Below the pieces are notes generated by a model. The model made no database searches. It saw only the letters and a list, made by a program, of their open reading frames with translations, and was not told the origin of the DNA. Source: Pseudomonas paraversuta (GTDB lineage: Bacteria; Pseudomonadota; Gammaproteobacteria; Pseudomonadales; Pseudomonadaceae). Taken from it: a stretch of 64,000 nucleotides of DNA. A program made the position numbers and the translations under genes. Shown here in pieces: positions 52,068 through 60,303 of the stretch; within the stretch, counting starts at the first letter, position 1; each line of letters begins with the position of its first letter. The stretch lies in NCBI RefSeq assembly GCF_904063065.1, contig NZ_CAJFCL010000005.1, forward strand, positions 310,001 through 374,000, read 5' to 3'.

Positions 52068-52178
52068 TGAACTTCCATCTTCACAAAAAAAGTAAAAAGC
52101 TAATGGTTGCGCCGAGCCAGATCACCCGGCCCAAAGTGCGGTGTTGGTTGTTTTTTCATCAGACAGAGTATTCGCTGG

Positions 52179-52217
52179 CCATCATACCGCCATCATACCG
52201 CCATCATACCGCCATCA
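52179..52217. repeat. Short tandem repeat, 11-bp unit, three and a half copies
   Basis: The unit CCATCATACCG is repeated three times without change and then partly (CCATCA). It is located in the gap between the lipoprotein and the chorismate mutase gene. It may be a polymorphic slippage tract. Confidence 0.85.
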
Positions 52218-52347
52218 CCCAATCTGACCATACCCTGGACGATGGTGTCTGCTGACGGCCCAGGGTTTAAATCAACAACACAGCATGTTCTGGCGTGGCG
52301 AGGTATTGTTCTGCAGTTTTGACTATTCAGCGAAAAGGATCAGTTGC

Positions 52348-52920
52348 ATGTCTAACCGCCCAGGTTTTTTTCATCTGCTCGGCATTACTGCCCTCAGTCT
52401 GTTTATCGGTAGCGCCCAGGCCAGCACGGCTTCAGCGCCTCCCGAGTCGTTGCCGTTGTTGCTGGCAAGCATGAATGAGCGATTGAACATCGCAGACCAG
52501 GTTGCCCTGAGTAAGTGGGACAGTGGCAAGCCGGTGCAGGACGGTGCGCGCGAAGCGCAAGTCATTGGTAACGCCCGGGTACTGGCCACGGCCAGGCAAT
52601 TGGACCCGGATGCTGTGGCCGAGCTGCTGGCTGCCCAGATCGAAGGCAACAAGCTGGTGCAGTATGGGTTGCTGGCCGAATGGCAAGCTGCCGGCAAGGC
52701 TCCGGACGTCCCGCGGGCTGATCTCTCGACGCAGATCCGGGCACAGCTGGATCAACTGCAAACCCGGCTGTTGCAGCACTACAGTGCCTTCTCCGCGTAT
52801 CGCAATGCCCCGGACTGCAGCCGCTGGGTTGCTCAGGCGCGCAAAGGCCTGGCCAAGGATCAATTGCATGAACTGGCACTGATTCGGGCAACCGGGGATC
52901 TGTGCACCGCTGGTAAATGA
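52348..52920 (+). CDS. Periplasmic chorismate mutase, AroQ-gamma type
   Basis: The 190-residue protein has a signal peptide (about 1-25, ending AQAST) and an AroQ-gamma body, with LLASMNERLNIADQVALSKW near the N-terminus and IEGNKLVQYGLLAEW further on, the typical catalytic segments of exported chorismate mutases. A C-terminal helical part with two cysteines (DCSRW, GDLCTAGK) completes the subclass. It would convert chorismate to prephenate in the periplasm; the purpose there is unclear in Pseudomonas. ATG 52348 follows AAAGGA; an upstream frame from 52285 has no signal peptide. Confidence 0.88.
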   Translation: MSNRPGFFHLLGITALSLFIGSAQASTASAPPESLPLLLASMNERLNIADQVALSKWDSGKPVQDGAREAQVIGNARVLATARQLDPDAVAELLAAQIEGNKLVQYGLLAEWQAAGKAPDVPRADLSTQIRAQLDQLQTRLLQHYSAFSAYRNAPDCSRWVAQARKGLAKDQLHELALIRATGDLCTAGK

Positions 52921-53005
52921 CACCAGGGTGACCGGGGGCTGGCGATACAGCCGGGGAGGGGCGGTGTCGGGTAGCGCCCGGTTGCGCGAAGTTGGCCAGC
53001 ACGAC

Positions 53006-53242
53006 TCAAATGCGTACAGCCTCTTCCCCTGACGCCAGAATATGAAACTCGGTATGGCTGAGTTTGTGGGCGTGGCCGCCACTGCTGACCTGGTAATGCC
53101 TGCTGCTCTGCGTACACCCGGCGTTTGCGCCATCCGCGCCGGTGGTCATGGTTTGGGTGGTCAGTTCCTCTATCTCGTATATACGGCCGGTACTGCTTCT
53201 GGCTTCGAACAGATCTGTTCGTACAATCCTTGTCTTGTCCAT
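53006..53242 (-). CDS. Small hypothetical protein, 78 aa
   Basis: The protein is polar with a KTRIVRTDLFEARSSTGRIYEIEELT start and a His-rich end (HAHKLSHTEFHIL). It resembles short conserved Pseudomonas proteins of unknown function. No motif is evident. The ATG has AGGACG upstream. Confidence 0.55.
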   Translation of the reverse strand: MDKTRIVRTDLFEARSSTGRIYEIEELTTQTMTTGADGANAGCTQSSRHYQVSSGGHAHKLSHTEFHILASGEEAVRI

Positions 53243-53431
53243 GACGCGTCCTTGGGTGTTGGTTCCGGGATCAGGCCCCAGGCAATGAACCGCTGCCTGG
53301 CACTGGACAAGCCCTTGTCCGCTGATAATCCCTGATCGTTTGCCACTGTGGATTCAATACCCGTTACCGGGCCTCGGCACAATTCGTGCTTTGGCATTAG
53401 TCGCAAGTGACAGGGGCAACCGGCAGCCGGA

Positions 53432-54316
53432 TCAAGGCTGCGGCAGCAGTTCCTCAATCACCTGCAAACAATGATTGAGCCCGGGGGATACGTCGCCCAC
53501 GCGCCGGCTGAGGATGATCGGTGAAGTCGCGTTGGCCTCCAGCAGCGGGGTAAAACCAATATCGTCGCGGTGCAACAATTGCACCGAGGCCGGTACCAGG
53601 GTTACGCCGATTCCCGCGCCCACCAGGCCGATGGCGGTTTGCAGTTCGTTGGTCCATTGCGCGACATGGATGTTCACGCCGTAGGAATCGAAGAGGGCAA
53701 TCACGTGGTCGGCGTAGCTTGGCCGCGGATTGACCGGGTACAGCACAAACGGCTCGGCTGCCAGCTGGCGCAGACTGATGGGCCCTGCCAGCAGTCTGTG
53801 CCCGGCGGGGAGGGCAGCCACCAGGCGGTCTTCGGTGAGTATGCTCTGGACGATGGCCGGATCCTCGATGTGGATACGTCCGAAGCCGATGTCTATCCGG
53901 CCGGCCTTGAGTGCCTGTACCTGCTGCAGGGTGGTCATTTCCGAAAGCCCCAGTTCGAGCTCCACCGACTTGCCGCCGCGCAGGCGCCGAATCAGTTCCG
54001 GTAGCACGCCATACAGGGTCGATGGCGCAAAGCCGATACCCAGCCAGGTTTTTTCCCCGGAGCCGATGCGTTGAGTGTTGTCACAGACCTTGCTCAACTG
54101 TTCCAGCAGGGCCGTGCTGTGCTCGTAAAAAAAACGCCCGGCAGCGGTCAGCTTCAGCGGTCGGCCACGCTCCAGCAATAACACCCCCAACTCTTCTTCC
54201 AGCTGCTGGATCTGCCGGCTCAGGGGCGGTTGGGCAATATGCAGCAGCTCGGCGGCGCGGGTGAAGTTGAGCGTTTGAGCCAGTACCTGGAAATACCGCA
54301 GATGACGCAGTTCCAT
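53432..54316 (-). CDS. catR: LysR-family regulator of the catechol genes (CatR)
   Basis: The 294-residue protein has a LysR helix-turn-helix (ELRHLRYFQVLAQTLNFTRAAELLHIAQPPLSRQIQQLEEELG) and the CatR/BenM-type effector domain (IGFAPSTLYGVLPELIRRLR, IDIGFGRI). It is divergent from catB with 122 bp between, and so should activate catBCA in response to cis,cis-muconate. ATG 54316 starts the LysR motif; codons upstream are not protein-like. Confidence 0.9.
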   Translation of the reverse strand: MELRHLRYFQVLAQTLNFTRAAELLHIAQPPLSRQIQQLEEELGVLLLERGRPLKLTAAGRFFYEHSTALLEQLSKVCDNTQRIGSGEKTWLGIGFAPSTLYGVLPELIRRLRGGKSVELELGLSEMTTLQQVQALKAGRIDIGFGRIHIEDPAIVQSILTEDRLVAALPAGHRLLAGPISLRQLAAEPFVLYPVNPRPSYADHVIALFDSYGVNIHVAQWTNELQTAIGLVGAGIGVTLVPASVQLLHRDDIGFTPLLEANATSPIILSRRVGDVSPGLNHCLQVIEELLPQP

Positions 54317-54337
54317 AGAAACTCCAGAGCAGGTCCC

Positions 54338-54377
54338 ATACCTTAAAGGTATCAAGTCAGACCAATTCTATATTGGT
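54338..54377. promoter_or_regulatory. CatR-type operator region between catR and catB
   Basis: Two perfect dyads lie here: ATACCTT-A-AAGGTAT (54338-54352) and ACCAAT-TCTAT-ATTGGT (54361-54377). The second fits a LysR-type T-N11-A dyad. Spacing suggests recognition and activation sites for CatR upstream of catB. Confidence 0.6.
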
Positions 54378-54438
54378 ATCGGGAAAAAAGCCGTACCAGA
54401 ATCAGTCCCGGAATTTCAAGAATCTGACGGGTATAGAC

Positions 54439-55587
54439 ATGCTTGCAACAGCCATTGAATCGATCGAGACGGTAATTGTCGATTTGCCGACCATACGCCC
54501 GCACAAACTGGCGATGCACACCATGCAGAACCAGACTCTGGTGCTGATTCGTGTGCGCTGCGCCGATGGCATCGAGGGTATTGGCGAGTCCACCACCATC
54601 GGTGGCCTGGCCTACGGCAACGAAAGCCCGGACAGCATCAAAACCAACATCGACCGGCATTTCACGCCGTTGCTGCTGGGTCAGGACAGCAGCAACATCA
54701 ATGCTGCCATGCTGAGGCTGGAACGCAGCATACGCGGCAACACCTTTGCCAAATCAGGTATTGAAACGGCACTGCTCGATGCCCAGGGCAAACGTCTGGG
54801 CCTGCCGGTCAGCGAACTGCTGGGCGGACGGGTGCGCAATTCACTGCCGGTGGCATGGACCCTGGCCAGCGGCGACACCGGCAAAGATATTGCCGAAGCC
54901 GAAAAAATGCTCGACCTGCGGCGCCACCGCATCTTCAAACTGAAAATCGGCGCCGGTGAAGTCAACCGCGATCTGGCCCACGTGATTGCCATCAAACAGG
55001 CCCTGGGCGATCGCGCCAGTGTGCGGGTCGATGTCAATCAGGCCTGGGACGAATCTGTGGCGTTGCGCGCCTGCACAATTCTGGGGAGCAATGGCATCGA
55101 CCTGATCGAGCAGCCCATCTCGCGCAACAACCGCTCGGGTATGGTGCGCCTTAACAGCATGAGCCCGGCGCCGATCATGGCCGACGAATCCATCGAAAGC
55201 GTGGAAGATGCGTTCAACCTGGCGCGGGAAGGTGCTGCTTCGATTTTCGCCCTGAAAATCGCCAAGAACGGCGGCCCCCGTGCCGTCCTGCGCACCGCAA
55301 GCATTGCCGAGGCGGCGGGGATCAGCCTGTACGGTGGCACCATGCTGGAAGGCGGCATCGGCACCCTGGCCTCGGCCCATGCCTTTATTACCCTCAACAA
55401 GCTGGCCTGGGACACCGAACTGTTCGGGCCGTTGTTGCTGACCGAAGATATTCTCAGTGAGCCGCTGCTGTATCGCGACTTTGAGCTTCACGTTCCGCAA
55501 ACCCCGGGCCTGGGCCTGACCCTCGATGAAGAGCGCCTGGCGTTTTTCCGTCGCGACAAAACCGCCACCGCCGTTTCTCAAGTCTAA
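54439..55587 (+). CDS. catB: Muconate cycloisomerase
   Basis: The 382-residue enolase-superfamily enzyme has the KxK motif (HRIFKLKIG), metal ligands VDVNQAW (Asp), LIEQP (Glu) and MADESI (Asp), and the acid/base Lys in FALKIAKNG. It converts cis,cis-muconate to muconolactone in catechol ortho-cleavage. The reading frame extends upstream, but ATG 54439 gives the family start MLATAIESIETVIVD. It is first in catBCA, divergent from catR. Confidence 0.95.
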   Translation: MLATAIESIETVIVDLPTIRPHKLAMHTMQNQTLVLIRVRCADGIEGIGESTTIGGLAYGNESPDSIKTNIDRHFTPLLLGQDSSNINAAMLRLERSIRGNTFAKSGIETALLDAQGKRLGLPVSELLGGRVRNSLPVAWTLASGDTGKDIAEAEKMLDLRRHRIFKLKIGAGEVNRDLAHVIAIKQALGDRASVRVDVNQAWDESVALRACTILGSNGIDLIEQPISRNNRSGMVRLNSMSPAPIMADESIESVEDAFNLAREGAASIFALKIAKNGGPRAVLRTASIAEAAGISLYGGTMLEGGIGTLASAHAFITLNKLAWDTELFGPLLLTEDILSEPLLYRDFELHVPQTPGLGLTLDEERLAFFRRDKTATAVSQV

Positions 55588-55597
55588 GGAGAGCCTT

Positions 55598-55888
55598 ATG
55601 TTGTTCCACGTAAAAATGACCGTGAACCTGCCGCTGGACATCAACCCCGAGGTGGCTGCCCGGCTCAAGGCGGACGAGAAGGCTCTGGCCCAGCGCCTGC
55701 AAGATCAGGGCAAGTGGCGTCACCTGTGGCGCATTGCCGGGCTCTATGCCAACTACAGCGTGTTCGATGTCGACAGCGTCCAGGAGTTGCACGACCTGCT
55801 GATGCAGTTGCCGCTGTACCCGTACATGGCTATCGAAGTCACTGCAATGTGTCGCCATCCTTCGTCCATCCGTGAGGACGACCGCTGA
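55598..55888 (+). CDS. catC: Muconolactone isomerase
   Basis: The 96-residue protein starts LFHVKMTVNLPLDINPEV and carries EKALAQRLQDQGKWRHLWRIAG, both typical of CatC. It isomerises muconolactone to 3-oxoadipate enol-lactone. A ribosome site AAGGAGAG precedes the ATG, 10 bp after catB. Confidence 0.95.
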   Translation: MLFHVKMTVNLPLDINPEVAARLKADEKALAQRLQDQGKWRHLWRIAGLYANYSVFDVDSVQELHDLLMQLPLYPYMAIEVTAMCRHPSSIREDDR

Positions 55889-55939
55889 GTCCTGGGAACC
55901 CGGTCAGTTACGCCAATAATTACAAGATGAGGAACCACC

Positions 55940-56869
55940 ATGAACGCCAAGATTTCCCATACTGCCAGCGCCCGTAAATTTCTCGACGAGGCCAGCGGTC
56001 TGCACAACGATGGGGGCGACCCGCGGGTCAAAGCCCTGATCAGCCGCATCCTGCGTGACTCAGTGAACATCATCGAAGACCTCGCCGTGACCCCGGAAGA
56101 GTTCTGGAAAGCCGTGAACTACCTGAACGTCCTGGGCTCGCGTCAGGAAGCCGGGCTGTTGGTGGCAGGCCTGGGGCTGGAGCATTACCTGGACCTGTTG
56201 ATGGACGCCGAAGACGAGCAGGCCGGCAAGTCCGGCGGCACCCCGCGCACCATCGAAGGCCCGCTGTATGTAGCGGGCGCGCCACTGTCCAACTTCGAGG
56301 CGCGACTGGATGACGGCGTCGACCCGGGTGTTCAGCTATTCATGCAGGGCCAGGTGAAAAACACCGCTGGCGAGCCCCTTGCCGGTGCGGTGGTCGATGT
56401 GTGGCATGCCAACACGGGCGGCACCTATTCCTATTTCGATGCCAGTCAGTCGGAGTTCAACCTGCGTCGGCGAATCGTCACCGATGCCGAAGGCCGCTAC
56501 CGTTTTCGCAGCATCGTGCCGTCAGGCTATGGCTGCCCGCCGGACGGTCCGACCCAGCAACTGCTCGATCAACTGGGCCGTCACGGGCAGCGCCCGGCGC
56601 ATATCCACTTCTTTATTTCTGCTGCGGATCATCGTCACCTCACGACCCAGATCAACCTCGATGGCGACCAGTACCTGCATGACGACTTTGCCTACGCCAC
56701 ACGCGATGAACTGATCGCCAAAATCAGCTTCAGCGATGACCAGCAGCGCGCAGCCGAACATGGAGTGAGCGGCAAGTTTGCCGAAATCGAATTCGATTTC
56801 ACCCTGCAGTCCTCTGCTCAGCCCCAGGAGCAGCAGCGTCAGGAGCGGGTTCGCGCGCTAGAGGACTGA
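55940..56869 (+). CDS. catA: Catechol 1,2-dioxygenase
   Basis: The 309-residue intradiol dioxygenase has an N-terminal helical dimerisation segment and the iron ligands in VDVWHANTGGTYSYFD (Tyr), VPSGYGCPPDG (Tyr) and RPAHIHFFISA (His, with a second His downstream in DHRHLTTQI). It opens catechol to cis,cis-muconate, the substrate of catB. Order catB-catC-catA matches Pseudomonas. The ribosome site is GATGAGGA. Confidence 0.95.
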   Translation: MNAKISHTASARKFLDEASGLHNDGGDPRVKALISRILRDSVNIIEDLAVTPEEFWKAVNYLNVLGSRQEAGLLVAGLGLEHYLDLLMDAEDEQAGKSGGTPRTIEGPLYVAGAPLSNFEARLDDGVDPGVQLFMQGQVKNTAGEPLAGAVVDVWHANTGGTYSYFDASQSEFNLRRRIVTDAEGRYRFRSIVPSGYGCPPDGPTQQLLDQLGRHGQRPAHIHFFISAADHRHLTTQINLDGDQYLHDDFAYATRDELIAKISFSDDQQRAAEHGVSGKFAEIEFDFTLQSSAQPQEQQRQERVRALED

Positions 56870-57264
56870 TCACCTCAAAAGTCCCCTGACTCTGTTCAGC
56901 ATCTCGCAGAACCCTGAACCCGGTTCTGCCCTTTACCAGCCCAGGCGAACCCCCCGCGTTAGCACCGACACCCTCCAGGGTGTTGGTGTTGTAATCCGCT
57001 GCCAGGTACAGGCCCATCGTCGAAGACAATCGCGCCACCACCCCGACGCTGGCAAGCCAGGCTCCCACAGGCGATTTTCGGCACTGCGCAAAGGCTGCCA
57101 CAGAAAACATGCACCCATGGCCATGCCTGTTGGCCAGGGCACACACACTCGCCTGGCCGGCGGCCCACCTGTTGGTTTACAGCGGTTTGAGAGCTTACTT
57201 ATGATGAGCGACTTTTTTGGTATCCAGTTTCGTATAACGAAACAGCATCGAGAGGAAAACAATA
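56870..57264. other. Intergenic region with a REP element, otherwise empty
   Basis: About 395 bases between catA and the enoyl-CoA hydratase gene. A Pseudomonas-type REP core lies at 57047-57070. The last 100 bases should hold the promoter of the hydratase gene. No gene was recognised. Confidence 0.5.
57047..57070 (-). repeat. REP element
   Basis: On the minus strand the core reads GTGGGAGCCTGGCTTGCCAG followed by CG, the shared Pseudomonas REP pattern. A second copy with the same core lies at 58609-58634 on the plus strand. Confidence 0.6.
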
Positions 57265-58050
57265 ATGAACTCCCGACAAGAACCGGTCGTTACCCTGGAA
57301 GTCCGCAATGATGGCGTGGCAGTGGTGCAGATCTCCCGTCCTGAAGCGAAGAACGCTCTCAACAGTGCCGTGCGCGAGCAATTGGCCGTGCATTTTCGTG
57401 CGCTGGCCAGCGATGTGCGGGTGCGCGCCATCGTCCTGACCGGTGGTGAGCAGTGCTTTGTTGCCGGGGCCGACATCCGCGAGTTCGCCCACGCCAGCGC
57501 CATCGAGATCTACCTCAGGCACACCGAATACCTTTGGGAGGCCATCAGTCGTTGTCCGAAGCCGATCATCGCTGCCGTCAACGGTTTTGCCCTGGGCGGT
57601 GGTTGTGAGCTGGCGATGCATTGCGACATCATCGTGGCCGGTGAGTCGGCGCGCTTCGGTCAGCCAGAGGTCAAGCTGGGCCTGATGCCGGGTGCCGGTG
57701 GTACCCAGCGCCTGATCCGTGCGGTCGGCAAGGTACAGGCCATGCGCATCGCGCTCACGGGCTGCCTGGTGCCTGCGCCGCAAGCGCTTGCCATAGGCAT
57801 GGTCAGCGAGGTGGTGAGCGACGCTCAAACAGTGCCCCGGGCCCTTGAACTGGCCGCAGAAATCGCCGCATTGCCGCCACTGGCGGTGGCGCAGATCAAG
57901 GAAGTGATGCTGGCGGGCGCTGACATGTCGCTGGACAGCGCATTGATCCTGGAGCGCAAGGCGTTCCAGCTGTTGTTTGATTCAAAGGATCAAAAAGAGG
58001 GCGCCCACGCTTTTCTGGAAAAGCGTAAAGCCAACTTTATCGGCGAGTGA
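57265..58050 (+). CDS. Enoyl-CoA hydratase/isomerase family protein
   Basis: The 261-residue crotonase has the oxyanion/active-site motifs [11 protein letters not shown] and [14 protein letters not shown] plus [18 protein letters not shown] with the second catalytic Glu region. It would hydrate enoyl-CoA. The ribosome site GAGAGGAAAACA is good. It sits alone after the cat genes; the downstream catechol steps (3-oxoadipate to CoA ester) are not encoded in this window, so a link is possible but unproven. Confidence 0.92.
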   Translation: MNSRQEPVVTLEVRNDGVAVVQISRPEAKNALNSAVREQLAVHFRALASDVRVRAIVLTGGEQCFVAGADIREFAHASAIEIYLRHTEYLWEAISRCPKPIIAAVNGFALGGGCELAMHCDIIVAGESARFGQPEVKLGLMPGAGGTQRLIRAVGKVQAMRIALTGCLVPAPQALAIGMVSEVVSDAQTVPRALELAAEIAALPPLAVAQIKEVMLAGADMSLDSALILERKAFQLLFDSKDQKEGAHAFLEKRKANFIGE

Positions 58051-58203
58051 GGGACGCCTTCCACACCAACAGAAATGCGTACCAGGCCGTTTCGCACTCC
58101 GGTCTGCTGCACAACAGTACAGCCCGGCATGACTAAATGAGGGTTTGAGCCGTGTTGCCCGGCAGGCAGTCGCAATCAACTGCCCTTTGCAGTGCTGCCG
58201 TTA

Positions 58204-58527
58204 TCAGCTACTGCCCATGCTTTTGGATAATGTCTGTTCCGCTGCCACGAATGCCGGCGTCTTGCCGGCATCGGCATAGACCTCTTCACCGTCTTCAACC
58301 CGGATCACTTCCGAGCCCTGTACATAGGGCATGGATTTCTCTGCTTCCATGACTGCTGAGTGCAGTAGCCCCTCAGTGATGGTCGCTTCATCCAGGCCAT
58401 AGGCCTGGGCCAGCGCCTTGATTTTGATCAGGTCATGTTTATCCAGGGTCAGGGTGTATTCCACCCGTTCGCCGGTCTGTCTGGCTTTTGCTTCCCAGTT
58501 GTTGAGCAAGTGCTTGAAGGTGTCCAT
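58204..58527 (-). CDS. Hypothetical small protein (Pseudomonas-type)
   Basis: The 107-residue product begins MDTFKHLLNNWEAKARQTGERVEYTLTLDKHD, a start common to small Pseudomonas proteins of unknown function, with a helical region and an acidic tail. It may be a ribbon-helix-helix-like or chaperone-like small protein, but no motif is clear. Confidence 0.7.
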   Translation of the reverse strand: MDTFKHLLNNWEAKARQTGERVEYTLTLDKHDLIKIKALAQAYGLDEATITEGLLHSAVMEAEKSMPYVQGSEVIRVEDGEEVYADAGKTPAFVAAEQTLSKSMGSS

Positions 58528-58608
58528 GAAATGCGCCCCGGTTGACTGTAGATGCATGCACTATCTGACTGTAGCCGGGGAATTAGGTTCGCTGGAGCAG
58601 CCAGTCCT

Positions 58609-58634
58609 GGTGGGAGCTGACTTGCCAGCGATGG
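58609..58634 (+). repeat. REP element
   Basis: The core GTGGGAGCTGACTTGCCAGC followed by GATGG has the Pseudomonas REP pattern and matches the reverse-oriented copy at 57047-57070. It lies in a short gap before the HAD gene. Confidence 0.65.
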
Positions 58635-58727
58635 AAGCCGCGACTTATTTCTGTTGCCGCTGGCATTCAGGCAAGCCGGACCGTTATTGTGCTGAATCCT
58701 TTTAGTCCCTTGCATGGATCTGTTGTG

Positions 58728-59417
58728 ATGAACGCACCGCGTACTGCTGTGGGCCCGATCAAGGCCGTAATTTTTGATATGGACGGTTTGTTGCTGGATA
58801 CCGAGGGTATCTACAGCGAAGTGACACAGATTATCGCCGCGCGCTACGGGCGCACCTATGGCTGGGAGATCAAGCAGCAAATCATCGGTCGCGGTGCCCG
58901 GGACCTGGCGGCCATTCTGGTCAAGGCCCTGGAGTTGCCGCTCACGGTGGACGAGTTTCTGCTCGTGCGCGAACCGCTGTTGAGCGAGCGTTTCCCCAAG
59001 GCCTTGGGCATGCCGGGGGCCGAAGCGCTGGTGCGGCACTTGCAGGCGCATAACATCCCGATTGCCGTGGGCACCAGTTCGTCGCGCCATTCCCTTGCGC
59101 ACAAGACGACCTTGCACCGCGAATGGTTTGACTTGTTCGACACCATTGTTACCGCTGACGACCCTGAAGTCGGCGCCGCCAAACCTGCGCCCGACATCTT
59201 TCTGACGGCTGCCCGGCGTCTGGGCGTGGCACCCGAGGATTGCCTGGTGTTCGAGGATTCGCCCTTTGGCGTGACCGCCGCCAAGGCCGCCAACATGGCC
59301 GCTATTGCGGTGCCCGACGAGGCCATGGCCGACAGCAAATACCAGCACGCCGACCAGATTTTGCGCAAGCTGGCGGATGTTGATCTGGCCGCCTATGGTT
59401 TGCCGCCATTGCGCTGA
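58728..59417 (+). CDS. HAD-superfamily phosphatase (HDHD/beta-PGM-like)
   Basis: The 229-residue protein has HAD motif I FDMDGLLLDTE (Asp nucleophile), motif II GTSSSRHS, and motif III/IV AKPAPDIFLTAARRLGVAPEDCLVFEDSPFG. It probably dephosphorylates a sugar phosphate or pseudouridine-like nucleotide. An ATG 13 codons into the open frame gives the family start. It lies directly before the APH-like gene. Confidence 0.88.
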   Translation: MNAPRTAVGPIKAVIFDMDGLLLDTEGIYSEVTQIIAARYGRTYGWEIKQQIIGRGARDLAAILVKALELPLTVDEFLLVREPLLSERFPKALGMPGAEALVRHLQAHNIPIAVGTSSSRHSLAHKTTLHREWFDLFDTIVTADDPEVGAAKPAPDIFLTAARRLGVAPEDCLVFEDSPFGVTAAKAANMAAIAVPDEAMADSKYQHADQILRKLADVDLAAYGLPPLR

Positions 59418-59432
59418 GAATCAGGAGCCCGG

Positions 59433-60260
59433 GTGAATAATCCAGAATTGAATCACGACCTGTTCACGCCCTGGCTGGAGCAATGGCAACTGACCATCGA
59501 GGGTGAGGCCTTTGCTTCGCGCAATGGTTATTTGTTGCCTGTCAGCCAGGGCGGGCAGCCGGCCATGCTTAAAGTCTCGCAAGAGCCCGAAGAGCAGGCC
59601 GGTGCTCAGCTTATGGCCTGGTGGGCGGGGGAGGGAGCGGCTCCGGTGCTGGCCCATGACCATGAGGCGTTGCTGTTGCAGCGTGCCCAGGGCCGCGCCA
59701 CGCTTGCGGGGATGGTCGCAGAAGGCGCCGATGATCAGGCCACGCACATTCTGTGCAGGGTTATCGGCCGTTTGCATAAACCGTCGCTAAAGCCGCTTCC
59801 GGCTCTGGTCCCGCTGCAACAGCGTTTCGAGTCGCTATGGGGCGCAGCGGCGGCCCACGGCGGCATTCTGCAGCTTTGCGCCGCCAGTGCCCGCGAACTG
59901 CTGGCCAGTCCCCGGGACGTCGGGGTGCTGCACGGCGATGTCCACCATGGCAACGTGCTCGATTTCGGCGCGGCCGGCTGGCTGGCCATCGACCCCAAGG
60001 GGCTCTACGGAGAACGCGGATTCGATTACGCCAACATTTTCTGCAACCCCGATCACCACAGTGCGCTGGCCCCAGGCCGCTTTGCCCGGCGTCTGGAAAT
60101 CGTGGCAGCCGCCAGCGGTATTGATCGCAGCAGATTGTTGCGCTGGGTCCTTGCCTGGGCAGGGCTGTCCGCGAGCTGGATGCTTGAAGACCATGAAGAT
60201 CCGGGTGGCGTGATGCAAGTGGCGAAACTGGCGGGATCGGCATTGGGCCTGATCGAGTGA
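59433..60260 (+). CDS. Aminoglycoside phosphotransferase-family kinase (APH(6)-like)
   Basis: The 275-residue protein shows the phosphotransferase catalytic loop LHGDVHHGNVLDFG and the metal-binding IDPKGLYGE, as in APH(6) and hydroxyurea-type kinases. A GTG start is used. Substrate is unknown; it could be a drug or a small metabolite. It is 15 bp from the HAD gene, so the two may be an operon. A long hairpin follows. Confidence 0.8.
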   Translation: MNNPELNHDLFTPWLEQWQLTIEGEAFASRNGYLLPVSQGGQPAMLKVSQEPEEQAGAQLMAWWAGEGAAPVLAHDHEALLLQRAQGRATLAGMVAEGADDQATHILCRVIGRLHKPSLKPLPALVPLQQRFESLWGAAAAHGGILQLCAASARELLASPRDVGVLHGDVHHGNVLDFGAAGWLAIDPKGLYGERGFDYANIFCNPDHHSALAPGRFARRLEIVAAASGIDRSRLLRWVLAWAGLSASWMLEDHEDPGGVMQVAKLAGSALGLIE

Positions 60261-60301
60261 GCCGTGGGCACCCTGCCTGTAACAGGCAGGGCGCCCACGG
60301 C
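60261..60301. terminator. Long bidirectional hairpin between convergent genes
   Basis: GCCGTGGGC-A-CCCTGCCTGT and ACAGGCAGGG-C-GCCCACGGC form a stem of about 19 bp with one A/C mismatch and a very small loop. It starts at the base after the kinase stop and ends two bases before the aldehyde dehydrogenase stop on the other strand, so it can terminate both, although the T tracts are weak. Confidence 0.75.
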
Positions 60302-60303
60302 GG

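Noticed and set aside
52179..52217. Possible CRISPR-like array
   Set aside because: Contiguous 11-bp units with no spacers; a simple tandem repeat.
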